Origin: Lycorma delicatula
Lineage: Eukaryota > Arthropoda > Insecta > Hemiptera > Fulgoridae
Length of the DNA stretch: 64,000 bases
Reading direction: 5' to 3'
Assembly: GCF_047948215.1 (NCBI RefSeq)
Contig: NC_134458.1
Span: forward strand, 140,042,536-140,106,535
Shown: positions 48,261 through 59,265 of the stretch, in pieces
How positions within the stretch are numbered: the first letter of the stretch is position 1
Layout: every line of letters starts with the position of its first letter
The notes under the pieces: model-generated
What the model saw: the letters and a program-made list of their open reading frames with translations, nothing else
What the model was told of the DNA's origin: nothing
Databases searched by the model: none
Translations under genes and position numbers: made by a program

Positions 48261-49889
48261 TAATAGTTTATTTCATTTTATAACATGTTATAAAATTAAT
48301 TACGATAAGATAGTTTTCTGTGGATTGATTATGATGTTAATGAGGTTGTTTAAAAATCAATGGGTAGACAACTTTCAAAAAACTAGTAACATAGAACAAT
48401 ATCTCATTATTAAGAGTTTAATGAAAGAGGAATCAAAGAAATTAAATTCCTGTCATAGGAAGATATCATTTATTTGAATAATAAAATTATTCATTTATAA
48501 TTTGTTTAATAATCTATTTTTGATAGTTATCTCAAACTAATATTTTACAAGATAACTTATGAAAAAATTACGGTCCCAGTATAATTATATTGAGATCCTA
48601 CTCTGAAAACAATATTTTTGGTTTTTAATATTATTTGATCAAAAATCATTTACCTATTTAATGACTGACCCTTGATATTCTCCAAAACAACTCATAAAAT
48701 TTCACTTGTAAAAATGAAATTCTATTAAATTAAAACCTGTTAAAAAAAGCAGAATGAAGCAAAATTAATTAATATACAGATTTTAATTTATATACAGATT
48801 TATAAATTAAAATAAATATGTAGGTAAAGCTTGTTAATTACTATTTTAAAGTAAGAATGCATACTTAATAACTATATTAATAAAAATGCATGACTGATAT
48901 TGTGATCCGTTTTTATGATCTTACCGAAAATATGCGTTATTTTTCATTAATATGTTGTACACATCATGAAATTTCACTAATATATTATGTTTTTATTGGG
49001 ATTCCCGAATAAAAATTTCACAAACATTCGCTGTCCCGAATGTTTGTGAGCTGTGTCCAGGGACTTTAGTAGGTAAAGCCTAAGGTTGAATGTACCTGCA
49101 GTGCTACTACGTCCTTAATATGATTAGAAGGGACTGCTTCTAGCTTCTATTTATCCCTTTTTCTCAGCGTTTGTGTTTCTGAATCACTTAGTAGTGTACT
49201 TAAGAGTTTCATCTATTTTTTTCTTCAAAAGAATATTTTACTATTTCCTTTAATTTTGATTAAATAATTCTTTAAAAAAAAAAATCATTTCCATTTTTAA
49301 TTATTTACTAACGTAACTGTTCTTGAATACAGGCTTTTTAGGCTTGTTTTCAACTTTGGAGGTAAAACTAATATTACTGGCATATCTATAATCAAAAGTC
49401 TTGGCCGTATATTTTTCATGTAATGTTTTTAAAACAGCTTTTATTATAGAGTTAGTATGTTATGAATTGTTTTTATAAGATATTCGATTTAACATACAGA
49501 TTTTGTTAGTGTAATTAATGATAGAAACTTTTAAAGGGAAGAAATTTGAATAGGGAAGTTCAAGGTGAAGAAGAAAAAAGTAGATTTTAATCTGCTATTT
49601 TTACCTGTCACACTTACGCGCGCGACCGATTCCCACTCAAGTTTAACGTAGTGGGGTTAGAAATGGACTTTTCCATATATCTTCTTATGCTTGTATGTTG
49701 GATGTCACACTGAATTCAATGATCTTTACAGTTTGTATGTGTTTTTGTGTAAATGTGCGCACGAATGTTTTATATATGTCTTCAAAATTTGTACATTTAT
49801 TGATTATTAATTATTATTACATTTATTTCAGTCAATCGGTTAAGCGATTTGATATTATTTTTTTAAATACTTGATATTTAAATAACATA
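48261..49889. other. AT-rich stretch, no gene seen
   Basis: No gene recognised. One perfect hairpin, CACAAACATTCG with CGAATGTTTGTG across 6 bases, at 49019-49048. Confidence 0.5.
49019..49048. repeat. Perfect 12-bp stem hairpin
   Basis: Arms 49019-49030 and 49037-49048, loop CTGTCC. Less AT-biased than the surroundings. Confidence 0.6.
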
Positions 49890-50720
49890 AATTGCACGGT
49901 TTACTTTCTGCTCTGTTACCTTTCAACCTTAATTACATCAATTATCTATCTTATTTATCCATCTTTATCTTCCTCGACAGTTTTTACTTTCTACACGACC
50001 CATTACCAAATCATCTAAATGCTAGATTTAGATAATTTTATCCCAAAATCTTTTTAACGAATTTCTCTTCTCTCCTATTTGTTTTATGATCTCTTTATTA
50101 CGAACCACTTAATATTTTACATTCTCTTCATATCAAAGGCCTTTAATTTTTTTCCTTTCTCTTTCTTCTATTGATCATGTTTACTTCCATAAAGCGTTGC
50201 ATTCCACCGAAATCCTTTAACGAATTTATTTTTAATTCTTGGTTAGAATATTTGCAGACTTTTGACTTTTCCATGAACACCTTCTATTCAGGTGTTTTTT
50301 TTATAGCTGTACTACTTCGTGAATTCTTTATATTTTTATTACCTAAATAACAAAATTCTCGCCTTTCTGGTAAATTACATTTCTTACTTTATTTGTTCTT
50401 CTTCGTCCCCCTTTCTATTATATTTCATTACCTTTCTTTTAGTCTTATTTTTTTTTTAAGTGAATTTATCTTCTAACAATAAATTCATACCACTAGCATC
50501 TCTTACATATTCTGACTCATGTTTGGTTTCTGCCAAGAGAAATATCATCAGCGAATCTTAAATGTTTCTTCTCTTTAGATAATTACTCTGCTCTTAAAAT
50601 TTTCCTTTAATTTCTGAAATACTTCTTCCATGTACAAATGGAATAATATCAACTAGAAGAAACATATTTAATCTCTTTCTGAATTAGAACTAGTTCTTTG
50701 TTTGTCTTCTTCTGTAACAG
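49890..50720 (-). pseudogene. RTE-like LINE reverse transcriptase fragment
   Basis: The plus strand is conspicuously pyrimidine-rich; the minus strand reads as a degraded reverse transcriptase. From about 50570 it gives LRFADDISLLAETKHESEY, with the catalytic FADD at 50544-50555, then SGMNLLLEDKFT. Further on, a WNATLYGSKH stretch (near 50195) corresponds to the WSVALYGAET motif of this family, followed by LKAFDMKRM (near 50130; EAFEMW type) and lysine-rich sequence to about 49890. It is the same broad class as the fragment at 16515-17685 but not a close copy. Stops are frequent, and the N-terminal half is missing. The LINE class is well supported by the order of motifs; the exact limits are not. 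Confidence 0.76.
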
Positions 50721-50762
50721 CCATATCATTCTTGTAGAGATTATTTATAATTCTTCTCTCAC

Positions 50763-50790
50763 TATATATATATATATATATATATGTATA

Positions 50791-50842
<52 letters not shown>
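50763..50842. repeat. (TA)n microsatellite
   Basis: About 80 bp of TA with two short interruptions (TGTATAATTAA near 50785), abutting the Helitron-like end at 50843. Confidence 0.93.
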
Positions 50843-50844
<2 letters not shown>

Positions 50845-51445
50845 CGGCTTCACCCGTGCTATGTGATTGCTTGCGTTTCCGATCGCGTTCAGGGGATATT
50901 TAGCCGGTTAGCCCGCTCAAGCCACGGGGCTCTGCTCACCTCATGCTTGTGAGAATAATAATGATAAATAAAAACTAAAGCTTATTCAATTTATAAAAAC
51001 TGTCTGAGTATTGCAATTTCTTCAGAGCAGCAGATTTGTCTGTATAGGACCCACTGATGGGTTTTTAGATTTCCCGTCGCGGCTTCGCTCGAGAAATATA
51101 TAATCAGAATTACAAATTACAAACATAAAATTACCATCACAATGTTACCAAATCAATAGCGGTAGCATAAAACAGAAAAAATATAAAAATTAATTTATGT
51201 TTTCTTACTTCTTAAAATATTAAAATTCAAAAAAACCCGAAAATTGTTTTTGGATATTTATGTGAAGAGTATTTACAGGCTCAAATTGAGTGAATATCTC
51301 TTTTAGTATAGTCGGAAATGGGGAAAATTTACAATCATTATTCCAGATGTTTTTTATCTTTCTGTACCTATTTCATGGTAGAATTTCGAAAAATCTAGAA
51401 TTTGGTTTTTAAGTGTTCGCATGAAGATTTCACACATAAAAAATC
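50843..51445 (-). mobile_element. Helitron-like 3' end, inverted copy
   Basis: The minus strand matches the copies at 56625-58800: GATTGTAAATTTTCCCCATT and TCCGACTATACT (about 51310-51345), AAATACTCTTCACATAAATA (about 51255-51275), ATTATTATTCTCACAAGCAT (about 50945-50965), and GGAAACGCAAGCAATCACAT then AGCACGGGTGAAGCCGC at the end (50843-50880). A second GCGAAGCCGCGACGGGAAAT-like block occurs at about 51070-51095. The end abuts a (TA)n array. Non-coding. Confidence 0.62.
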
Positions 51446-52621
51446 AAATTATTATCTACAGGGCATTTCTTTAGTTTCATAAATCTTGCACGCTAATGTA
51501 TAAAACTCTTTAGGCCTATTTTTTCAACAAAGAATAATAGTTCACACTGGTATATAATTTTCTTGCTCATTTATAATTATTTAAATTTTTAAAGGTCTGT
51601 TAAATTCAGTTCGTATTACAGTCTTATTTGAAGTCTTCATTTCTTTCTCCTGCTCTAGTACTTTATCAAATAATTTCTTCTCCTGTAGAAGTACAACCTT
51701 TCTATGTATTCTTTTTTCCTCATAAATCTTTTTTCTCTGAAAAAAAAGGGTTTTCATTTAGATTTTTATTATTATATTATTAATTTATGACAAGGACAAG
51801 TAGGTTACAATTAAACGTAAACTAATTCTTTAATAGAATAATTGAAATGCTTGTAAGCATTCGAGATAATTTTAATAAATTCATTAAATGACGTATATAT
51901 TGTATCAAAATTAACACTTATAAGAATGTATCCATTAGCCTTCTGCATACCGTGAGTGCAGTCGTCGGGCTAAAAATATCAACATTTTTGATAAGCTAAT
52001 TACGAGTATTTTACGCACGCTTATTTTTGTAGTTAGCTCATTACAGGCATTCGATGTTTATAGAAATCTAGTAGTTAGTTACGCAGATTAAACTGTATTC
52101 CGTACTCCACCCACATCAGTTGATTAATCCTTCCTGTTGTTTAAAAAAAAAAATAGCCAAAATTATTCCTTCAATAATTAAAAATATTTGCATAGATGGT
52201 ATAGAAATAACTGTAAGTGGATCAACTATATTAGTAGGAGTAAAGTTGATTAAATTAACTGGTGAAAGTATCCGTAATTTGATAGTTTCAAAAGCCGATA
52301 ATTCTATTATTGCTTTTAAATCCTTACTGTATTTATTTATGAGGCAAATAATAACAGACATTGCATTGCATAAGAGTAACAATTATCAACATTCTAATTA
52401 TCGTTTGAAAAATAGAAAATCTATTATAGTTTAAATCTTCATCAGCATTCACACACATATACGCCCGCATGCACAGAGTGCATGCTTCTCTTCTAAAGAG
52501 AATTATTTAAAAATATTGAAAAAAATAAGGTATAAATTTTAAGAAAGTAATGAAAAAATTTGTTCTAATTTTGGGACCGGATATAATCAAAGTGCCAAAG
52601 CTACTTAGGCACTTATATTAC

Positions 52622-52665
<44 letters not shown>

Positions 52666-53437
52666 TATATACTTTGGGACTTATATATAAACGTACTTAT
52701 TGTTTTAATAGCATGTTGGATAACTTTGTTTCAATGGACTAGTTAAAATCTTAAGCAGCTTTTTAGAAATCATAAGCCAATTTCTATGCTGAGCGCACGC
52801 AAAATCTACGTAAAAATGTATGAAATAATTTTATCTTATTATAAGAAAGAGGTACACCACAGTAATTTAATTCAATTTATTAATTAATCCTGACAGCTAC
52901 AATTAGAAGAAGGTATGATTGAAAAATGTGTTAAAAATAATTGAAAAACAGAATTACAGTATTTAAAACATTATATGTATATTACAAAAACGTATATTAT
53001 AATTGAAAAACGTATATTATATTTATAAAGTTTATTATAATTGAAAAACAGTATATTTCACTACAGGTTCGTTTCAATTAGCACGGAGTATCTTAGTGTA
53101 ATTAGCTCGTATTTTATTCAATTACACGTTTCTGCTATACGTATTGTAGTACAATATTTGAAATTACCTGATTACTTGAAATATCATTCGTAAGAATCCT
53201 TCTTTCTTAAATATTCATACAAGATACTTTTTGACAACAAATTACTCATTTATTTTTGACAACAAAATGAACCAAACATGATAAGGGATTGAAACCATTA
53301 TAAAGCATAATCTTTAAATATCACCAGAGTATGGATGGATTCTGAAGCATTGAAATATCTTATAATGTGTATCAAGAAATTCTCCCGGAACTTTTATGAC
53401 AAAATAATGGAATAAGTTATATTTATATATTTCATAT
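51446..53437. other. AT-rich stretch, no gene seen
   Basis: Overlapping frames at 52116-52434 on both strands show no recognisable motif. A (TA)n run lies at 52624-52662. ATAATTGAAAAAC recurs near 52938, 52999 and 53038, a small tandem duplication. Confidence 0.5.
52624..52662. repeat. (TA)n microsatellite
   Basis: Uninterrupted TA alternation. Confidence 0.93.
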
Positions 53438-54809
53438 ATTTCGTTCGGATTTCAGCTACCCCGGTGAAATGAGGTCGTTTTGAAATTTTTTGGATGTTAA
53501 TTAAGGAGGAAAATTAGTGAATTCTTATGGCTTTTTTACCTAAAAGATCGAATAAAATAGATCTGAGAACGGTATCTGCGGTAGTTTTTAAGAAATCGGG
53601 GTGAAAACCAATAAATTGGTGTAAAAATACCTATATTTTATGTTTGACGCACAACAACTTTGTTAGATGGATAATAAACAGGTAAAACTTTTAAACAAAC
53701 ATTGTAGAGAATCTAAATCTCAAAAAAATGGTTTAAGATAAGTTGAATAGAACAAGGAAAAGGTTGAAAAAATTGAATTTTATTTAGAAACATTACTACA
53801 TATGCCAGAAAAGTACTTATTAAATGTAAAAAAATCCATGTTCTTTTTGCTGATATGAAAAATTTGTATAAGCAAAATTTACTTTTAAAAATTACTGTTA
53901 AGAAATTTTAATAAACGGGAAATTACACAACAATTGTAAAATAAAATTAAATAAATAAAAATTACTTAGAAATATTTTTTTATTAATGGCAAAAGTAATA
54001 AATTATTTGAAAAATTATTATTTCAAAGTCGATAATAAAATAACAACAGCTAATCAACAATGCGTAAAATTTTATTAGTGTTTAGATCATTCTGTAAGGA
54101 CCATTAAGTATATCGGTACTATGAACTGTGCTGTCGTTAGCGAAGTTTTTCTGAGAATTTTAGTTCGGAACGGATCGGTTTGCCATTGAAGTAATGTCGT
54201 ACTTATTTACAACACAGGAATACACTGATATGTTATTCATTTTCCTTATGTTTAATGGTAATGCTACAGCTGATGCAGTAGAATATGAAATATATTTTCC
54301 GAATCGCAACTGATTCGGTACCTAGTATTCGTACCAACTACGAAGGATCTGTCCAACACTACGCTGTTACTGATGTAATTATTATACATGCAGTTCAGCG
54401 CAGTCCAGGCGTCAGTACATGACGTCTTTCTAAGCAGATTCGAGTTTCGTATTCAATGGTTTGGAGGACACTTAAACAAAATAAGTTTTATCCTCGTCAA
54501 AACCAACTAGTTCATCATCTACACCCAGGAGACGGTTTGTTTCGCTTGGAGCTGTGGAATTGGTGGAATACAAATTGACCACTCTACAAGTATGTTTTGT
54601 TTGCCGACGAGGCAAATTTTACTCGATATCGCATAAACAACTTACTCAATGAGCATACACGGGCTTAATTAACGTCCTAAAAACTTCAGTACGACCTAAT
54701 TTCACCTGGATAGCTGAAATCCGAGCGAAATCTTTCATTAGCCGTAACTCGCAAACGAAGCATTTTGGAATATATGTTTACTCATATATGAACTTTTTCC
54801 ATTATTTCT
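53438..54809 (+). mobile_element. DUF4817-type DNA transposon with long inverted repeats
   Basis: The left edge reads TTTCGTTCGGATTTCAGCTA then CC.CGGTGAAATGAGGTCGT (53438-53479). The right side reads, reversed, TTTCGCTCGGATTTCAGCTA then TCCAGGTGAAATTAGGTCGT (54688-54731), so the inverted repeat is over 40 bp with few mismatches. Beyond 54731 the right arm continues to about 54809; the matching outer left part appears shortened by ~40 bp, although the copy at 25785 keeps it. Inside lie a non-coding leader and a truncated transposase (54195-54667). The transposase C-terminus is deleted, so the copy is not autonomous. Confidence 0.78.
54195..54667 (+). pseudogene. DUF4817-type transposase pseudogene, C-terminus deleted
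   Basis: From the ATG at 54195: MSYLFTTQEYTDMLFIFLMF then NGNATADAVEYEIYFPNRN, the N-terminal DUF4817-like domain of an arthropod DDE transposase family. After frameshifts come VQRSPGVST and VSYSMVWRTLKQNKFYPRQN (helix-turn-helix and linker), HHLHPGDGLFRLELWNWW, and VLFADEANFTRYRINNL (about 54595-54645), whose DEA box is the first catalytic aspartate region. Sequence after NEHTRA runs into the right inverted repeat, so the remaining catalytic residues are lost. Family identity is firm at the level of domain architecture; placement in the IS630/Tc1/mariner superfamily is inferred. Confidence 0.82.
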
Positions 54810-54937
54810 GAGAGTAAATAGGTTGTGAAAGTCCTGGGAGAACGTCGTGATATACCTGAATATTTTCATGGGTTTCAACATGGAACTCTACTGAATTATT
54901 GAATTTTTTTGTCAAATCAGAATGCACTGATCTCCAA

Positions 54938-55045
54938 CCAATCAATACACTGCTTTTTCAACCAATCACAAAAATAAGTTTATCGCACCAATCAGACACA
55001 TCCAACTCAGACCAATCACAATTCGTTAATTGCTTTGACCAATTG
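54938..55045 (+). repeat. CCAAT-box array, ~25-bp period, site 1
   Basis: CCAATCA or CCAATTG starts at 54938, 54962, 54988, 55012 and 55039, spacings of 24, 26, 24 and 27. Sequence between the boxes is diverged but often A/C-rich (ACCAATCACAAAAATAAG, ACCAATCACAATTCG). The array begins about 130 bp after the right end of the DUF4817-type transposon. CCAAT is the core site of the NF-Y factor family; whether it is bound here is unknown. A homologous array is at 59182-59265. Confidence 0.65.
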
Positions 55046-56624
55046 CAATACTAAACGGTGCTGAGATCATACCCGAGTTCATTACCAAACCCCCATTATT
55101 TTCGCAAGCTATAAGATTGCATATATATTTATCAATTTATAAAATTTTGAACAATCGAGATCTGGAATTGTTTTGAGAATTGCTAAATAAAATTTTACGA
55201 ATAGATGAACTACATCTTCAAAATATTAAGATGATTGCTAATGATTGAACAATAAAAATTGTCTCATTATATTTTCTGTTTATCTAGACTATTTTAATTA
55301 ATAAGTGAAATGTAGTAACCGTAAAAATTTAGTAAATTTGAATATTTCAAAACTAGAGGATCAACGTGATTAGAGGATTCAAATTAGAGGAACAAAGTGA
55401 GATATAATACTAAATAATGGGAAATATGTATTTTTCTTCAACTGGAAATGGCTCATAGATAAAACTTTTAAGCGAATCGCAGATAAAGCAAGGATTTTAA
55501 TAGTATATTGCCTTCATTAAATAAAATAAGTTTAATTTAAATGAGTATTACTTTTAAACGGTTTTTATTTTTCTTGCAAAACCAGTCAAAACTTAAAATT
55601 TACAAACGGAACTAGTGGTCTCAAATTGACATAAACAAACCCAACCCATTTTAATTAACACCCGTTTCATAATAGCATGCTACGTTACCTAATGATAATA
55701 ATATGAATTTAAAACCAATTGTCGGAATTACTTCTATACAAAATTTCAACTGTAATTAAATTATATAATTATAATAGAGATCATTATAATTATATAACAA
55801 GTTATTTATATATTATAGGTAACGCTCAACTTGAAAAATTACGTCGCACATTAACCTGTCTAAATGGGGGTAGGTTAAAGTTCTCTAATTAATAGGGGAT
55901 CTTGGGTAGATTGGACTGAATTTAATTAAATGAAATGAACACTCTAATTATACTTTATTAATTCTACAATTCCCGAGAGAGAACGAAAAATCTATTAATT
56001 TCGTACCTCTTTTAATCACGGACCTAAAATACTTCAAGCGTCCTGCAAAATACATTAGCTTAGATTTACATTAGTTTTAGATTTAATGTTTAGTTATCAA
56101 CTAAAATAATGATATTTAACAATCTTTCTTACTAAATGCAAACAGGAAAACTATTAAATCTCTTTTATTTGAAAATGACATTCAATATTAAATTAAAGGA
56201 CTTATCAGCGTTGGAATAAACTGAATGTTTTATACAGAACTGCAAAGAAACTTACAATAACAAGTGATTTTGAAAATCCTTGTTGAATTCGTTGTCTTCA
56301 AGGATTTTCTCACAATTTCATGAAAATGCGATTTCTGTTGTAGAAATATTAAATAAAGAAATTATTGTATGAAATGTTTTTTATCTAGGATTCATTTACT
56401 ATTATTTACCTGGTAGGTGAATAAATGTTTTATCTGGAACACATAATATTAAATTTATAGATGATAAATGTATTATGAAAACAAAAAAAAAGGTATTACC
56501 ACTATTAGTAATACTACAGGAATTAAAATTAAAAAAAAGATTGCAATAAGGTATTCCAGAAATATATCTTCTGTACTTATTAAGCAACTTGTCAGTTTGA
56601 CAGTCAAGACTGACTGTCTTGACT
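55046..56624. other. AT-rich stretch, no gene seen
   Basis: No gene recognised. TTATATAATTATAAT at 55761-55775 forms a perfect 15-bp inverted repeat with 55783-55797. The frame at 56402-56644 (-) has no motif and overlaps the start of the Helitron-like cluster. Confidence 0.5.
55761..55797. repeat. Perfect 15-bp inverted repeat
   Basis: AT-only arms with a 7-base loop, AGAGATC. Confidence 0.6.
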
Positions 56625-57560
56625 GATTCATCAACGCTCAGCAAAAACTACTGAAAATAAATTGATGAAAATTTGTATACATGTTTTACTTACGCTGACA
56701 GTGCACTCTATGATTTTTTGAAATTCCGAGTTTAAAGTGTTAAAATGGAATAACAATAACCTTTATTATTTTTATTTAATTTCTCGGTAACAAATAAAAT
56801 TATCAACTTCATTTTTGGTGTGTGTAATCTTCAAGTGAATAACTAAAAGCTGATTTTTAGATATTTGTAATTCCCAGTTTAAAGGGTTAAAATGAATTCT
56901 GAATTCTTTTTAAAACCGGGATTTTTTTTTAATTTCTCGATAATAAATGAACATATAACTTGATTTCTAGTGTGTGTAATTTTCATGTAAATATCTAAAC
57001 ATAGATTTATAGATGTTTTTGAAATTCAACCTTGAAAGGGATGAAGAAAGTTAAAAAAATGTTGAAGAATGATTGCAAATTTTCCCCATTTCCGACTACA
57101 CAATACGAGATATTACTAGGTTTAGGATTGCAAATACTCTTCAGATATCTAGAAACCATTTTGTGGTTTATTAGAATTTCGATTTTTTAAGGTGTATGAC
57201 GGTGAACAGCTTGGCTGCTCAACCAGCACAGCCACTGACATTGTAAGTGCGACGCCGACCGTTTTGAAAACCTCATTGTTAGATCACTCAAAGTTTTGAG
57301 TCCTGTGCTGACCAAAGTGTTATCTGAAGAAATTACATTACCCTGATATTTTTTATAAATTGAGCAATCTTTAAGTTTTATTTATCATTATTATTCTCAC
57401 AAGCATGAGTTTAAGAAACACAGCGGTGTCCAAGGGGCAGCGCCCTCTGGTTAGATGATAAGGGCGAGCGAAGCGAGCCATGACCGACTAAATATACCCT
57501 GACCGCGGCGGGAAACGCAAGTAATCATATAGCCCGGGCGAAGCCACGAAGGGATGCTAG
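56625..57560 (+). mobile_element. Helitron-like element, tandem copy A
   Basis: A non-coding segment ending at 57560 in GGCGAAGCCACGAAGGGATG then CTAG, with T following. A CTAG-type (CTRR) end after a GC-rich potential hairpin (GCCCGGGC, 57532-57539) is the hallmark of a Helitron 3' end. The body has repeated modules of the form GAGTTTAAAG.GTTAAAATG, TTAATTTCTCGGTAACAAAT and GTGTGTAATCTTCA.GTGAAT, at least twice (about 56725 and 56875). A landmark GATTGCAAATTTTCCCCATT lies near 57073. No Rep/helicase gene is present, so it would be non-autonomous. The Helitron call is an inference from the 3' end only. Confidence 0.58.
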
Positions 57561-57625
57561 TGTGTGTATATATATATATGTTTTTGTGTGTGTGTGTGCG
57601 CGCGCGCACACACACACATACACAC
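57561..57625. repeat. (TG)n(TA)n(TG)n(CG)n(CA)n microsatellite with palindrome
   Basis: Starts right after the CTAG end. Bases 57587-57618 form a perfect 32-bp palindrome of TG repeats, a GCGCGCGCGC core and CA repeats, a sequence type prone to Z-DNA or cruciform formation. Confidence 0.85.
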
Positions 57626-57674
57626 ATTCATGTCAGTATCTAAAAACCAATTTCTGTAAAAAGATGTCGGAGAA

Positions 57675-58273
57675 ATTCATAATCAACGCCCAGCAAAAGC
57701 TACTGAAGATAAATTTATAAAAATTTGTAAACACATTTTTCTTACGGTTTCAGTGACACAAAGAAAGTTTTTTTTTTAATTTCGAGTTTAAAGGGTTAAA
57801 ATGGAGGAACAATGATATCTACTATTTTTTTTTTAATTTCTCCGTAACAAATAGAAATTTTTGGTGTGCGTAATCGTCATGTGAATATCTAAAAACAATT
57901 CTTTGGGTTTTTTAGAAATCCGACGTTGAAAGGGCTGAATAAAGTTAAAAATATTTTGAACAATGATTGCAAATTTTCCCCATTTTCGACTATACTAAAC
58001 GGTATATTCACTAGATTTGGGCTTGCAAATACTCTTCAGATAAACATCTAAAAACTGTTTTCGGTTTTTTTTTAATTTCGATTTTTTAAGGGGTGCGACA
58101 GTGTACAGCAGTGCGGCTCAAGAACACAGGTACTGCTAATTTTACTGTATGTGCGATGTGATTGGCTGCACCTGTCTACGGTTACTTGATTAATAAAACA
58201 AAATAAAAACAATTGACCGCGATGGGAAATGCATATAACCATAAAGCGCGTGCGAAGCCGCGACAGAGATGCT
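57675..58273 (+). mobile_element. Helitron-like element, tandem copy B
   Basis: Direct repeat of copy A. The start ATCAACGCCCAGCAAAAGCT matches ATCAACGCTCAGCAAAAACT at 56629, the middle GATTGCAAATTTTCCCCATT recurs near 57966, and the end GTGCGAAGCCGCGACAGAGA then TGCTAT matches copy A's end, with CTAT in place of CTAG. It lacks part of the section with the ATTATTATTCTCACAAGCAT block, so it is shorter than copy A. Confidence 0.58.
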
Positions 58274-58800
58274 ATCAATTTGATTTGTGGTATATGTAAT
58301 CTTCATGTAAATATCTAAAAACGAATTTCTAAAAATTTTTTAAATCGGAGTTTAAAGAGTTAAAATTGGGTAACTTTTTTTTTTTGTTTTTTCGGTAAGA
58401 AATGGAGATATGTTGATTTTTGGAATCTACAATCTTTATATGAATATATAAAAACCATTTATAGATTTTTGAAATTCCAGATATAAAGGGCTAAAATGAG
58501 GTAACATTAAATTTTTCTATTTTTTGTACAAATGAAGATAAAAACTTGATTTTTCCCGTGAGAAATATTCATGTCAGTATCTAAAAACCAATTTCTAGGT
58601 TTTTTTATAATTTGACCTTGAAGGGGTTAAGGAAGGTAAAAATAATTTAAGATACTTTGTATTTTTGAATAATTTACTCATTCTTTGTAAATAAAAAATA
58701 AAATAAGCTTGGCGTTGAGGAATTGTTTTTATATTCATGTTCAAATTCTGATTACGTATTTCACGAGTGAACCGCGGCGGGAAATGTATGTCTAAATAAA
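58274..58800 (+). mobile_element. Helitron-like element, partial copy C
   Basis: Continues with the same modules (TGTAATCTTCATGTAAATAT near 58295, GAGTTTAAAGAGTTAAAATT near 58350, TCAGTATCTAAAAACCAATT near 58575) and ends with a trace of the GC-rich end block, GTGAACCGCGGCGGGAAATG (58767-58786). The terminal hairpin and CTAG are missing. Confidence 0.52.
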
Positions 58801-59181
58801 TTCTATATCTCTAATAGATATTTTTAAATTCTTTTAGATATTAAAAATATTATAATTTTGTGCTTTAACATGGTAATTTAATGTCAATAAACATAATAAA
58901 ATACGAAACAAAAATGATAATGCACTAATTCTTATAAACTCAAATCCATAATACATATGAATCACGAGATTGATTATTCTTGGCTATCAACATCGCTGAA
59001 TTTACTGATGTTCACGCCTCCCAACACAGACTAATATTAAGGAACGGGAATGCTGATTTATTTTGACAAATATGAGTATACTTATTTTCATAATGCAACA
59101 ATTTTCTTACCAGTTACAGGCATGACAACATTAGAGCAAAAAAAACTATCTTTTAGACAATCATATAATGAAATTTTTGGA
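58801..59181. other. AT-rich stretch, no gene seen
   Basis: Nothing recognisable; leads into the second CCAAT array. Confidence 0.5.
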
Positions 59182-59265
59182 CCAATAAGTTGCACTAAAT
59201 TCCATCCAATAAGAGTACCTTATCTTTTTAACCCAATCACAAGAATGAATTTAATGGACTAATTG
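59182..59265 (+). repeat. CCAAT-box array, ~25-bp period, site 2
   Basis: CCAATAA at 59182, CCAATAA at 59206, CCAATCA at 59233 and CTAATTG at 59259, spacings of 24, 27 and 26. CTTTTTAACCCAATCACAAG (59225-59242) closely resembles CTTTTTCAACCAATCACAAA at 54953-54972, so the two arrays share descent. The open frame at 59050-59262 crosses the array and is accidental. Confidence 0.6.

Noticed and set aside
50763..50842. (TA)n array as a promoter TATA region
   Set aside because: A simple microsatellite with no gene downstream in either direction.
52116..52434. Overlapping open frames on both strands (88 and 104 codons)
   Set aside because: Longest motif-free pair in the area, but the translation has no recognisable domain and both strands look equally good, which argues against coding.
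54938..55045. CCAAT array read as a conventional gene promoter
   Set aside because: No TATA, initiator or open frame follows, and a homologous array recurs in another non-coding place, so a repeat origin is more likely.
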